Assembly (NCBI RefSeq): GCF_003987065.1
Contig: NZ_PIPY01000006.1
Span: forward strand, 62,001 to 126,000
Reading direction: 5' to 3'
Origin: Pseudidiomarina insulisalsae
Lineage (GTDB): Bacteria > Pseudomonadota > Gammaproteobacteria > Enterobacterales > Alteromonadaceae
DNA length: 64,000 nucleotides
Part shown: in pieces, positions 10,386 to 18,417 of the stretch
Layout of the letters: every line of letters starts with the position of its first letter
Numbering within the stretch: the stretch's first letter is position 1
The notes under the pieces: generated by a model
The model's input: the letters and a program-made list of their open reading frames with translations, nothing else
The model's database searches: none
What the model was told of the DNA's origin: nothing
Program-made: the position numbers and the translations under genes

Positions 10386-10838
10386 ATGGAAATTATTCTA
10401 TTAGACAAAATCGCCAACTTAGGTGGCCTGGGCGACCAGGTTTCCGTGAAGTCTGGCTATGCACGTAACTTTTTGTTCCCGCAAGGCAAAGCTGTTCCAG
10501 CAACTGCCGCGAACATTAAAGTTTTCGAAGAACGCCGCGCTGAATTAGAAGCGAAAATCGCTTCTGACTTAGCTGCTGCAGAAGAGCGTGCAGAAAAAAT
10601 CAACGCACTTGATCCTATCGTGATCAGCTCTAAAGCTGGCGATGAAGGCAAGCTGTTTGGCTCTATCGGTACCAAAGACATCGCTGATGCAGTAACTGCA
10701 GCGGGTGTTGAAGTGCAGAAGAGCGAAGTATTGTTGCCAAACGGTACTTTACGTGAGACTGGCGAGTATGACATTGAGTTGCACTTGCACGCTGACGTAT
10801 TTGCCACCATCAAGTTGCAGGTGGTTGCTGCTGAGTAA
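10386..10838 (+). CDS. rplI: 50S ribosomal protein L9
   Basis: L9 is a two-domain protein reaching out from the L1 stalk base. The N-terminal domain begins [20 protein letters not shown] and includes the signature [18 protein letters not shown] long helix (about residues 41-75) joins it to the C-terminal RNA-binding domain. The 150-aa length is normal. It is last in the operon and is followed by a strong terminator. Confidence 0.98.
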   Translation: MEIILLDKIANLGGLGDQVSVKSGYARNFLFPQGKAVPATAANIKVFEERRAELEAKIASDLAAAEERAEKINALDPIVISSKAGDEGKLFGSIGTKDIADAVTAAGVEVQKSEVLLPNGTLRETGEYDIELHLHADVFATIKLQVVAAE

Positions 10839-10863
10839 TCAGCACTAAGCAAATATGCACACC

Positions 10864-10904
10864 AAAAACCGCAGTTCGGGTCACCGGGCTGCGGTTTTTT
10901 TTTT
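10864..10904 (+). terminator. rho-independent terminator after rplI
   Basis: An 11-bp perfect stem, AAAAACCGCAG (10864-10874) with CTGCGGTTTTT (10889-10899), a 14-nt loop, and a T run reaching 10904. It closes the rpsF-priB-rpsR-rplI operon. Confidence 0.93.
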
Positions 10905-10983
10905 GCTTTTTTTTATGCTCATGTAAACCTTGTAAGTATTGGCAGCGACCAACCCTACAAGAACAGCAAAAAGGGCACACCCC

Positions 10984-11541
10984 GTGACAGCACAAGTGAT
11001 CACCCATCAGGCGTTTGAGGACCCGGACCAGCGACTCGTCCGTCAGGCGGCAAATGGCGACATGGCAGCTTTTTCGCAGCTGTTTGAGCGTCATCACCGC
11101 AAGGTCTATGGCCTGGTCTGGCGGCTGGCGGGCGACAGTGAAACCGCCCATGACCTGACGCAGGAAGTCTTTATCAAGCTTTGGGATGCCCTGGGCAGCT
11201 TTCGCGGCGAGAGTAAATTCAGTACCTGGCTGCATACCGTTGCCAGTCGCGTGGCCATCAGTGAGCTGCGCAAGCAAAAGCGCTGGCGTCAGAATATTAC
11301 GCTGACCGATGACGGCAGCTACGCCGATGGGATAACGCAGTCAGCCAGTGCTGACCTGGGCGAGCTCGACCGGTTGATTCAGCGGTTACCTGAGCAAATG
11401 CGCTGGGTTTTTGTTTTGCACTGCATTGAAGGATTACGTCATGACGAGGTGGCGAGTGAGCTTGGGATTGCAGTGGGTACGAGTAAAGCGCACGTGCATC
11501 GAGCACGAACTTTATTAGAGGAGTGGTTGAGTGATGAGTAA
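10984..11541 (+). CDS. ECF-type RNA polymerase sigma factor
   Basis: A 185-aa sigma-70 family protein of the extracytoplasmic-function type. Region 2 is seen as DMAAFSQLFERHHRKVYGLV, then DLTQEVFIKLWDALGSFRGE and STWLHTVASRVAISELRK. Region 4 is LPEQMRWVFVLHCIEGLRHDE with the helix-turn-helix ELGIAVGTSKAHVHRARTLL. The start is taken as the GTG at 10984, which has AAGGG 8 nt upstream; a TTG 15 codons earlier is also open but has no good site. The next gene starts inside its last codons and encodes a one-helix membrane protein, the usual anti-sigma position. Which promoters it reads is unknown. Confidence 0.92.
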   Translation: MTAQVITHQAFEDPDQRLVRQAANGDMAAFSQLFERHHRKVYGLVWRLAGDSETAHDLTQEVFIKLWDALGSFRGESKFSTWLHTVASRVAISELRKQKRWRQNITLTDDGSYADGITQSASADLGELDRLIQRLPEQMRWVFVLHCIEGLRHDEVASELGIAVGTSKAHVHRARTLLEEWLSDE

Positions 11542-12055
11542 TTCGACAGCAAAACAGCGACTCGATCAACTCATTCAGGAAGCGGCAAGTGGCGCATCGA
11601 CGCCGGCCCCTGAACGTGATTTGTGGCGCGGTATTGAACATAGCCTGGCGCGCCGTCAGCGGCGCTCAGGCAAGTGGCTGAACTGGGTCTGGGCAAGTGC
11701 TGCCTGTTTAGTGCTGGCGGTCGGTGGGGTGACCTTTATGGGCATGCATGAGCCGGCAGCAACTGCCACCGGGACACCACCAGCCAAAGCCTTATTGGCG
11801 TATCTGAATGCGCAGCATGAACAACAACGGGAGTTTGTGCTGACCCATTATCAAACAGCGGGCTGGAACGGCGAGAGTGATTTTGTGGCCGCCGAAGTAG
11901 AGCAGATCCGCGCAAGTATTCAGGAAGTCAGTGCACAACTGTTGGAGGAACCCGACAATCAGGCGCTCTGGCAGCTACTGCAATGGTTGTATAACAAAGA
12001 GTTAGAGTTACTGGAATCACAGTTTGTGGTGAACGATAAGCTGCAACAGGTTTAA
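11534..12055 (+). CDS. putative anti-sigma factor (single-pass membrane protein)
   Basis: A 173-aa protein with a cytoplasmic N-terminal part of about 48 residues (helical, RDLWRGIEHSLARRQRR), one transmembrane helix at about residues 49-71, and a periplasmic part of about 100 residues predicted to be helical. The topology and the overlap with the sigma gene (ATG at 11534, sigma stop at 11539-11541) suggest an anti-sigma factor. The zinc-binding HxxxCxxC motif of ZAS anti-sigmas is absent, so the family assignment is by context, not by motif. The periplasmic part could be the sensor. A GTG one codon earlier is also possible. Confidence 0.7.
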   Translation: MSNSTAKQRLDQLIQEAASGASTPAPERDLWRGIEHSLARRQRRSGKWLNWVWASAACLVLAVGGVTFMGMHEPAATATGTPPAKALLAYLNAQHEQQREFVLTHYQTAGWNGESDFVAAEVEQIRASIQEVSAQLLEEPDNQALWQLLQWLYNKELELLESQFVVNDKLQQV

Positions 12056-12072
12056 CGGGTAGGAGAAAAGTC

Positions 12073-13035
12073 ATGAAAGTTCTGACAAGTGTAGTAACGG
12101 GGATGGTCCTGGCGACGGGATTGGTTTATAGCACCGGCGCGGTGGCTGAACAGCAGCGTGTTGACGAGCAACTTCAGGTTCCTGCAGATGTGTTCGTAAA
12201 AGTTGAGAATATGCGCGGTGAAGTTTCAATCAAGGGCACAGCGGATTCAGTGGCACGGGTCGAAGGCGTACTTGATGAATATGCCACGGGTTTTATCTTC
12301 GCACTGGATGGCAGTACCCTGACAATTGCAGTCGAGATGCCACAACGGGGAAACTTTTCCGGTAACGATGTAACGGAACTTGAAATCTGGTTACCGCAAA
12401 GTGCCGAGCTTACGCTTGAGGGGGTTTCGAGTGATTACGCGATCACAGGTTTTAACAGTGACGTGAGAATTAATACGGTAAGTGGCGATATCACCGCAAA
12501 AGAGTTGCAGGGTGATATCCGGTTGAACACCGTCAGTGGTGACGTATTCGCCAGTGAAGTGGGCGGACGCGTACAGCTGAAGTCGGTAAGTGGCGATATT
12601 GATGATCGTAACGGTAACGCCACGGTTGCCGATTATAGTACGACCAGTGGTGACATCCGTGTGGCAACGCCAGCAACAGAAGTGCGTGTCGAGTCGGTCT
12701 CGGGTGATATTGAATTGACCCTCAGCGAAGTGAAAGAACTGGCGGCGAAATCCGTGAGCGGCGATGTCGAAGCGACGTTTAGCCTGGCGAACAATGGTCG
12801 GGTGACAGCAAACTCTGTCAGCGGTGATGTTGAATTAGCGATTCGCGGTGAACTGAATGCGAAATTATCAGCCGTGGTCAGTGGTGGCGGTAGCATTGTG
12901 AATCGTCTCAATGAGCAGCGCGCGGAAGAGTCACGCTGGGGCGTCGGTGCGCAGCTGAAGTCGACCGTCGGCAACGGTTCTGGTGTCATTGATGTAACTA
13001 CCATGAGCGGTGATATCCATTTCATCAAAAAGTAA
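12073..13035 (+). CDS. exported DUF4097-type beta-strand repeat protein
   Basis: A 320-aa protein with a signal peptide (cleavage expected after residue 25, GAVA). The mature part is a run of short beta-strand repeats, most carrying (V/T/M)SGD(I/V). I count nine such units between about residues 135 and 320, for example TVSGDITAKEL, SVSGDIDD and TMSGDIHF. This pattern is that of DUF4097/DUF2807 proteins, expected to form a right-handed beta-helix or solenoid in the periplasm or at the surface. Function is unknown. It follows the sigma and anti-sigma genes with an 18-nt gap and an AGGAG site, so it is probably part of the same regulon. Confidence 0.85.
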   Translation: MKVLTSVVTGMVLATGLVYSTGAVAEQQRVDEQLQVPADVFVKVENMRGEVSIKGTADSVARVEGVLDEYATGFIFALDGSTLTIAVEMPQRGNFSGNDVTELEIWLPQSAELTLEGVSSDYAITGFNSDVRINTVSGDITAKELQGDIRLNTVSGDVFASEVGGRVQLKSVSGDIDDRNGNATVADYSTTSGDIRVATPATEVRVESVSGDIELTLSEVKELAAKSVSGDVEATFSLANNGRVTANSVSGDVELAIRGELNAKLSAVVSGGGSIVNRLNEQRAEESRWGVGAQLKSTVGNGSGVIDVTTMSGDIHFIKK

Positions 13036-13042
13036 TCAAACA

Positions 13043-13069
13043 GAAGCGGATCGCAGCGCGATTCGCTTC
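13043..13069 (+). other. hairpin after the SGD-repeat gene
   Basis: A 12-bp stem with one mismatch, GAAGCGGATCGC (13043-13054) against GCGATTCGCTTC (13058-13069), with a 3-nt loop. It lies 8 nt after the stop codon and before dnaB. No T run follows, so it may stabilise the 3' end or act as a weak terminator. Confidence 0.45.
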
Positions 13070-13127
13070 CCTCCTTGCCCCGCATTTTGTATAGTCTAAG
13101 CCATCATTCATCGTAACTGAGAGAACC

Positions 13128-14540
13128 ATGGCCGCGACCCGCCCTGAAAAGCAAGCACGTACGGATGCCAAGCTTGCTGCAATTAAGACACCACCCCATT
13201 CAATTGAGGCCGAACAATCGGTACTCGGTGGCTTAATGCTCGATAACCAGGCCTGGGACGCGATTGCCGGCGATATTATCAGTGACGATTTTTACCATCG
13301 CGGTCACCGGCTTATTTTTCGCGCGATGTCGCGACTGACCGAGCAAAACCAACCTATTGATCTCGTCACTGTATCGGAAACTCTGGAAGCGGCGGGAGAA
13401 CTACAGGATGTCGGCGGCTTTGCGTATTTAGGTGAAATCGCTAAGAACACACCAAGTGCGGCGAACATTCGCGCCTACGCGCAAATTGTTCGTGAGCGCG
13501 CGGTGCTGCGCGAGCTGATTGCCGCTTCAAATGAAATCGCCGAGTCGTGCTATGACACGCAGAACCGTAGCAGTGCTCAACTACTCGATATTGCAGAGAG
13601 CAAGGTTTTTAATATCGCCGAAAAACGCACCGATGCCAACGAGGGTCCACAGGCGATTGCCCCGATTCTGCAACGCACAGTGGAGCGCATCGATGAGCTC
13701 AGTCGCAGTAAAAATGCCAACGGTGTCACCGGACGCTCGACTGGCTTCTCCGATCTCGATCGCATGACCGCTGGCTTACAGCCTTCTGATTTAATCATCG
13801 TCGCGGCGCGGCCGTCGATGGGTAAAACCACCTTCGCCATGAATCTCTGTGAAAATGTAGCCATGCGCGAAGACAAGCCGGTGCTGGTGTTTAGTTTAGA
13901 GATGCCGTCAGAACAGATCATGATGCGGATGATGGCCTCGTTGAGCCATGTGGATCAGACCCGCATACGTAATGGTCAGCTACAGGAAGAAGACTGGAGT
14001 CGCGTGGCCTCCACCATTTCGATTCTGAAAGAGCGCAATAACATTTACATTGATGACTCATCAGGTCTGACGCCCACCGAGGTGCGCTCGCGGGCGCGGC
14101 GGGTAGCGCGTGAACACGGTGGTTTATCGATGATCATGGTCGATTATTTGCAGTTAATGACGGTGCCCGGCATGGCTGAAAACCGGACTCTGGAAATTGC
14201 CGAAATATCGCGCTCACTGAAGGCGCTGGCGAAAGAACTCGAAGTGCCTGTGGTGGCGTTGTCACAGCTCAACCGCTCACTTGAGCAACGCTCGAACCGT
14301 CGTCCGGTCAACTCAGATTTGCGTGAGTCGGGCTCGATTGAGCAGGACGCCGACGTCATCATGTTCATCTATCGTGATGAAGTCTATCACCCGGAAAGTG
14401 ATGAGAAGGGCATTGCTGAGATTATTCTGGGTAAGCAGCGGAATGGCCCCATTGGCACGGTGAAACTGAAGTTCCAGGGGCAGTATTCACGCTTTGATAA
14501 TCTGGCCCAGCATGAAATTCCTGACGGGCCGGACTACTAA
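13128..14540 (+). CDS. dnaB: replicative DNA helicase DnaB
   Basis: DnaB is the hexameric 5'-3' helicase at the replication fork. The 470-aa protein (E. coli 471) has the N-terminal domain (PPHSIEAEQSVLGGLMLDN), a linker, and a RecA-like motor. Walker A is seen as AARPSMGKTTFAMNL near residue 230 and Walker B as MIMVDYLQLM. Motif H4 appears as SRSLKALAKELEVPVVALSQ, with LRESGSIEQDADVIMFIYRD after it. No intein interrupts the motor. A TATAGT box at 13090-13095 with a weak TTCCCT 17 bp upstream may be its promoter. Zur is encoded convergently downstream. Confidence 0.98.
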   Translation: MAATRPEKQARTDAKLAAIKTPPHSIEAEQSVLGGLMLDNQAWDAIAGDIISDDFYHRGHRLIFRAMSRLTEQNQPIDLVTVSETLEAAGELQDVGGFAYLGEIAKNTPSAANIRAYAQIVRERAVLRELIAASNEIAESCYDTQNRSSAQLLDIAESKVFNIAEKRTDANEGPQAIAPILQRTVERIDELSRSKNANGVTGRSTGFSDLDRMTAGLQPSDLIIVAARPSMGKTTFAMNLCENVAMREDKPVLVFSLEMPSEQIMMRMMASLSHVDQTRIRNGQLQEEDWSRVASTISILKERNNIYIDDSSGLTPTEVRSRARRVAREHGGLSMIMVDYLQLMTVPGMAENRTLEIAEISRSLKALAKELEVPVVALSQLNRSLEQRSNRRPVNSDLRESGSIEQDADVIMFIYRDEVYHPESDEKGIAEIILGKQRNGPIGTVKLKFQGQYSRFDNLAQHEIPDGPDY

Positions 14541-14549
14541 TAAGAAGGG

Positions 14550-14990
14550 TTAAGCACACTCGCGGCACACACCGTGTGCCTCGATGGTTTGCGATTCAAC
14601 CTGAAAACCCTGATCTTCAGCCTGCTTACGCAGCGCCTCATACACCCCGTCGGACTGAATTTCCTGCACTGAGCCGCAGCGCTCGCAGATGAGCATCTGC
14701 ACGGGATGGTGGTGGTCAAAATGACTACAAAGCACATAACTGTTTGATGAGCTAATCTTATGGACAAAGCCTTGCTCTTGCAGGAAATCAAGGGCACGAT
14801 AGATGGTCGGAGGCTTGGCATTAGGTACAGCCGATTTGAGTTTATCAAGCAGATCGTAGGCGCCGATCGCGCCGCTTTGTTCTGCCAGGATCTCAAATAC
14901 TTCACGGCGCGCCGGCGTTAGCCGCGCACCACGCTGTGCACATAATTTTTCGGCCTTAGAGATAAGGCGCGCTGTATCTTTTGTCGTCAT
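14550..14990 (-). CDS. zur: zinc uptake regulator Zur (Fur family)
   Basis: A 146-aa Fur-family repressor. It matches Zur better than Fur: LTPARREVFEILAEQSGAIGAYDLLD, KPPTIYRALDFLQEQGFVHKI and SSSNSYVLCSHFDHHHPVQM are Zur-type sequences. Zinc ligands are visible as CERCGSVQE and the C-terminal CREC pair, with an EAHGVC stretch. With zinc bound it would repress uptake genes such as znuABC, which are not in the window. The start is set at the ATG at 14990, matching the family N-terminus; the frame is open 32 codons upstream. The C-terminus is shorter than in E. coli (171 aa). Confidence 0.93.
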   Translation of the reverse strand: MTTKDTARLISKAEKLCAQRGARLTPARREVFEILAEQSGAIGAYDLLDKLKSAVPNAKPPTIYRALDFLQEQGFVHKISSSNSYVLCSHFDHHHPVQMLICERCGSVQEIQSDGVYEALRKQAEDQGFQVESQTIEAHGVCRECA

Positions 14991-15066
14991 AACAAGCAGT
15001 TTATCACGGTCATTGCGAATCGGGTAGCACACAAGCAGCTCAGAGCAGATGAAAAGGACGACAATC

Positions 15067-16638
15067 ATGACTTCAGATTCTGGCAAATCTTATCAAACCA
15101 ATTGGCGACGTTTACTTGTTGGCTTATCTCACACCGATGCGATAGCACCGGGTGAGCCGGATTTCAGTTTTACTGACATCACACTTGATAAGTTGCAGGA
15201 GGCGATGCAGAACCGTGAATTGAATGCCCAACAGGTGGTACGTCATTATTATCGGCAGATCGTCCGGCATAACGAGGAGGGCGCAGATTTACGTGCGGTA
15301 AATCAGTTATTGCCCCTTACCGACGCCCTGGAAATAGCGCGCAAGTTAGACACCGAGCGCGAGCAGGGCAATGTCCGTGGAAAACTGCATGGTATTCCGG
15401 TGTTACTGAAAGATAATATTGATACCGCTGATGGATTGCCAAATACTGCAGGCTCTTTGCTACTGAAAGAGCACTTTCCTGAACGTGATGCCCCGCTGGT
15501 AGAAAAGTTGCGCGCGGCGGGTGCGATTATCATTGGTAAAGCGAACTTAACGGAGTGGGCAAACTTCCGTTCCAGTGGCGCTAGTTCAGGCTGGAGCAGT
15601 CTCGGTGGCATGATAAAAAACCCCTATGACACCACGCGCAGTACCTGTGGCTCGAGCGGTGGTTCGGCCTGTGCTGTCAGTAGTAACCTGATTCCGGTAG
15701 CAGTGGGGAGCGAAACCGATGGTTCGCTGGTATGTCCGGCAGCAACCACGGGAATTGTCGCGATTAAACCGACGCTTGGCCTGATTAGCCATAAGGGGAT
15801 TATTCCCATCGCTCCCAGCCAGGACACTGCCGGTCCTATGGCGCGCACTGTTCGTGACGCGGTATATCTGTTGGATGTGCTGGTTGAACGTAACGCTGAT
15901 GACAAACGCAGCCCGTCGTTTAGTGAGCATCTAAAGGTCGCCGGTCTGCAAGGCAAGCGCATAGGAGTCGCACGCAATCTGATGGGTTATCATACCGACC
16001 TGGACGCGGCCTTCGAGAAGCAGTTAAACGTGTTGCGCGATGCCGGCGCCGAGATCATTGAAGAGGTTGAGTTTTGCAGCGAGCACGACTGGAGTGAAGA
16101 TGAACTCATCGTCTTGTTACATGAGTTTAAATACAGCATACAGGATTATTTCTCCCAGCATCCGCAAGCACGTTACCATAATCTTGATGAGCTTATAGCG
16201 GCGACGCAGCAATATGGCGAGGTTCTGATGCCATTTTTCGGGCAGCAAATCTTTGCCCTTGCGGATTTGCGTACCGATGAACAGCAAGCGGATTATGAAG
16301 CGGCGCTTGCGCGAGCGAAAGATGCCGCAGGTAAAAACGGCATTGATGCGACACTCAAGCGTCACCAACTTGACCTGTTGATTGCGCCGACCACCTCGCC
16401 CGCCTGGAAGATTGATGTCATCAACGGCGATCATTATCTTGGCTCGGCCAGTTCACCAGCCGCGGTAGCCGGCTACCCACATATCACGGTGCCAATGGGT
16501 TTTATCGGGCACTTACCGGTAGGCATGAGCTTCTTTGCCGGCGCCGGTGCGGATGCGTTGCTGATCGAAGCGGCTTACGCCTATGAGCAAGTCAGCCAAC
16601 AACGGCGAGCACCAGCGCTGTTACCGCGCGAGCATTAA
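15067..16638 (+). CDS. amidase signature family enzyme
   Basis: A 523-aa amidase-signature hydrolase. The Ser-cisSer-Lys triad is readable: Lys115 in HGIPVLLKDNID, the cis-Ser in TCGSSGGSACAV (about residues 194-201), and the nucleophile Ser220 in GSETDGSLVCPA. Family members hydrolyse amides, peptide amides or acyl-amides; the substrate cannot be told here. There is no signal peptide, so it is probably cytoplasmic. It is not GatA: the length and flanks differ and no gatB or gatC is near. The ATG at 15067 has an AAGGA site 8 nt upstream; an ATG six codons earlier lacks one. It lies between zur and dusA. Confidence 0.88.
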   Translation: MTSDSGKSYQTNWRRLLVGLSHTDAIAPGEPDFSFTDITLDKLQEAMQNRELNAQQVVRHYYRQIVRHNEEGADLRAVNQLLPLTDALEIARKLDTEREQGNVRGKLHGIPVLLKDNIDTADGLPNTAGSLLLKEHFPERDAPLVEKLRAAGAIIIGKANLTEWANFRSSGASSGWSSLGGMIKNPYDTTRSTCGSSGGSACAVSSNLIPVAVGSETDGSLVCPAATTGIVAIKPTLGLISHKGIIPIAPSQDTAGPMARTVRDAVYLLDVLVERNADDKRSPSFSEHLKVAGLQGKRIGVARNLMGYHTDLDAAFEKQLNVLRDAGAEIIEEVEFCSEHDWSEDELIVLLHEFKYSIQDYFSQHPQARYHNLDELIAATQQYGEVLMPFFGQQIFALADLRTDEQQADYEAALARAKDAAGKNGIDATLKRHQLDLLIAPTTSPAWKIDVINGDHYLGSASSPAAVAGYPHITVPMGFIGHLPVGMSFFAGAGADALLIEAAYAYEQVSQQRRAPALLPREH

Positions 16639-16709
16639 CCGCAAAACTTGCAAAGCCAGAGCGAAACCGTAGAATACGGCGTCCTTACTGGTATTGAGGC
16701 GCGTTCCCT

Positions 16710-17789
16710 ATGGCATCGACATTAACAGCTCCGACACTCGCTGTAGCTCCTATGCTCGACTGGACCGATCGCCATTGTCGATATTTTCATCGGCTTTTTA
16801 CCAAGAAAACCGTGCTTTTCACTGAGATGGTAACAACAGGCGCCATTATTCACGGTAAATACGACTTCCTCGCTTTTCATCCGGCTGAGCAGCCGGTGGT
16901 TCTGCAGCTTGGTGGCAGCGATCCGGCAGCGATGGCTGAATGTGCAGCGCGTGCTTTTGAACGCGGCTATGAGGCGGTCGACATTAACGTCGGGTGTCCG
17001 TCCGATCGCGTCAAAAATGGCAGCTTCGGCGCCTGTCTGATGGCAGAGCCTGCGATCGTAGGCGCCTGTGTCGAGGCCATGCAAAAAGCAGCCCCGCAGC
17101 TACGGGTTTCGGTGAAAACCCGACTCGGTATTGACGAGCACGACAGTGATGCGTTCCTTTACCGGTTTATTGACACCGTTACCGATGCTGGCTGTCGTTA
17201 TCTGACGTTGCACGCCCGCAAAGCCTGGCTCCAGGGCTTAAGCCCGAAGCAGAATCGCGAGATTCCCCCGTTACAGTATGAGCGTGTCTACCAGGCGAAG
17301 CAGCGCTACCCCGGGCTGCATCTGATGATAAATGGTGGCATTACCGATGCCGCTGCCATTGCCACGCATCTGCAGCATGTTGATGGCGTGATGGTAGGTC
17401 GTGAGGCTTATCAGAACCCTGCGTTTCTTGGTTGTTTTGATACACTGCTGGCTGATACTGCTGCACCTATGCCGCAAGAAATGTCGGAAGAAATGCCGCA
17501 ACAAATGCTGCAGCAATATGCGACCTTCGCTGAGCAAGTCACGGTCGTTGAGCAAATGATTCCCTACACAGAAGCGCATCTGCAACAGGGTGGGCGCTGC
17601 TGGCATGTGGTGCGCCATATGCTGGGTTTATTTCAGGGACAGCCAGGCGCGAAACGCTGGCGTCAGTGGCTGAGCCAACAAGGGCCCACGGCGACAAATG
17701 CCGAAGAACTGATCCGCGGTGGTCTGGCTTTTGTGCTGCAAGAACGTGCAAAGCTTGACCAAAAGTTAGCGGAACAGACCAACGAATAA
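16710..17789 (+). CDS. dusA: tRNA-dihydrouridine(20/20a) synthase DusA
   Basis: A flavin enzyme that reduces uridines 20 and 20a in the tRNA D loop, using FMN and NADPH. The 359-aa protein has the DusA-specific opening VAPMLDWTDRHCRYFHRLF and the catalytic cysteine motif NVGCPSDRVKNGSFGACLM. TRLGIDEHDSDAFL, HARKAWLQGLSPKQNREIPP and DGVMVGREAYQNP are also present. The C-terminal half has a short insert rich in Met/Glu/Gln (about residues 253-275) not usual in E. coli DusA. dusA lies near zur, as in enterobacteria, with an amidase gene in between. Confidence 0.96.
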   Translation: MASTLTAPTLAVAPMLDWTDRHCRYFHRLFTKKTVLFTEMVTTGAIIHGKYDFLAFHPAEQPVVLQLGGSDPAAMAECAARAFERGYEAVDINVGCPSDRVKNGSFGACLMAEPAIVGACVEAMQKAAPQLRVSVKTRLGIDEHDSDAFLYRFIDTVTDAGCRYLTLHARKAWLQGLSPKQNREIPPLQYERVYQAKQRYPGLHLMINGGITDAAAIATHLQHVDGVMVGREAYQNPAFLGCFDTLLADTAAPMPQEMSEEMPQQMLQQYATFAEQVTVVEQMIPYTEAHLQQGGRCWHVVRHMLGLFQGQPGAKRWRQWLSQQGPTATNAEELIRGGLAFVLQERAKLDQKLAEQTNE

Positions 17790-17871
17790 GCGCCCGAAAA
17801 ATCTCACCCTTCCATAAGTAATAAATATAAAACCTTTAGAATACAGATGGTTGTCATCGTTTTTCAAAAGT

Positions 17872-17887
17872 TGGCACAACCTTTGTA
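17872..17887 (+). promoter_or_regulatory. sigma-54-like promoter before the small-gene pair
   Basis: TGGCACA-ACCT-TTGTA matches the sigma-54 consensus TGGCACG-N4-TTGCW at all key positions except TTGT for TTGC. The GG and G(C) elements are 12 bp apart, as required, and a T precedes the -24 box. The start would fall near 17898, giving a leader of about 60 nt before the ATG at 17960. An activator site was not found. The weak -12 element is the main reason for caution. Confidence 0.5.
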
Positions 17888-17959
17888 TTACTTCTATCGA
17901 CTTAACCAGGACCGTTGTGAGGACGGTTTGCGTTTCACCATTCGATAGGAGAACAAAAC

Positions 17960-18223
17960 ATGAAAGCTATCATCGCACTTATCACCTTAGTCGCCGCTGC
18001 AACGGCTACTCCGGCACTGGCGAACAATAAAGCCGAGCTTGAAGCGGCGATCGGGAAAAGCCTGCATGCGCAAGCCAAACAGGTGAAGCATCATCTTGAT
18101 CAGCAGAGCCGTTTGCAGCAACAACGCCTTTTGGCTGAATTACGCGGTCCACGCCTTGAGCCCGAGCTGATTGTGGCGGAACAACGCGTTGAGGTAAAGC
18201 CGTCAGCCCTGAAAGGGGAGTAA
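17960..18223 (+). CDS. small exported protein, unrecognised
   Basis: An 87-aa protein with a clear signal peptide (MKAIIALITLVAAATATPALA, cleavage near residue 21). The mature part is about 65 residues, mostly helical and rich in Gln, Lys and Leu (KSLHAQAKQVKHHLDQQSRL, then QQQRLLAELRGPR). It has no Cys and no family motif that I recognise. A TAGGAG site lies about 8 nt before the ATG. It sits directly after dusA, where E. coli and relatives carry pspG under a sigma-54 promoter, but the sequence is not PspG. It precedes a 39-codon membrane ORF by 4 nt, so the two are probably cotranslated. Confidence 0.75.
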   Translation: MKAIIALITLVAAATATPALANNKAELEAAIGKSLHAQAKQVKHHLDQQSRLQQQRLLAELRGPRLEPELIVAEQRVEVKPSALKGE

Positions 18224-18227
18224 CCGA

Positions 18228-18347
18228 ATGTTTGATCTTACTTCGATCTGGCTGCTGATTCTGACCTTTGCACCGGTGGTAAGCACAGTGGTCGCCGGTG
18301 CGGCCGTCGTCATTAACCATGCGTTTAACGCAACCAACACAGGGTGA
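18228..18347 (+). CDS. 39-aa single-pass membrane protein
   Basis: A very short ORF of 39 codons: MFDLTSIWLLILTFAPVVST followed by VVAGAAVVINHAFNATNTG. One hydrophobic segment covers about residues 7-30. A strong GGGGAG site lies 7 nt before the ATG, inside the end of the preceding gene, which supports real translation. The gap to the upstream gene is 4 nt. I recognise no family. Its size and topology resemble small stress-linked inner-membrane proteins, but that is only analogy. Confidence 0.65.
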   Translation: MFDLTSIWLLILTFAPVVSTVVAGAAVVINHAFNATNTG

Positions 18348-18417
18348 TTTTAAAGGCTTTTCTGTGCTAGTCTGCGGTTCACAATAACAAGAGTAACTTT
18401 AGTCAGAGGAACTTGTA

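Noticed and set aside
12480-13020. Regularly spaced similar DNA units resembling a repeat array
   Set aside because: They encode the SGD protein repeats in frame and vary in sequence and spacing; not a CRISPR array.
15067-16638. GatA, the amidotransferase subunit A
   Set aside because: The nucleophile motif is ETDGSLVCPA instead of the GatA-type DTGGSIRQPA, and gatB/gatC are not present.
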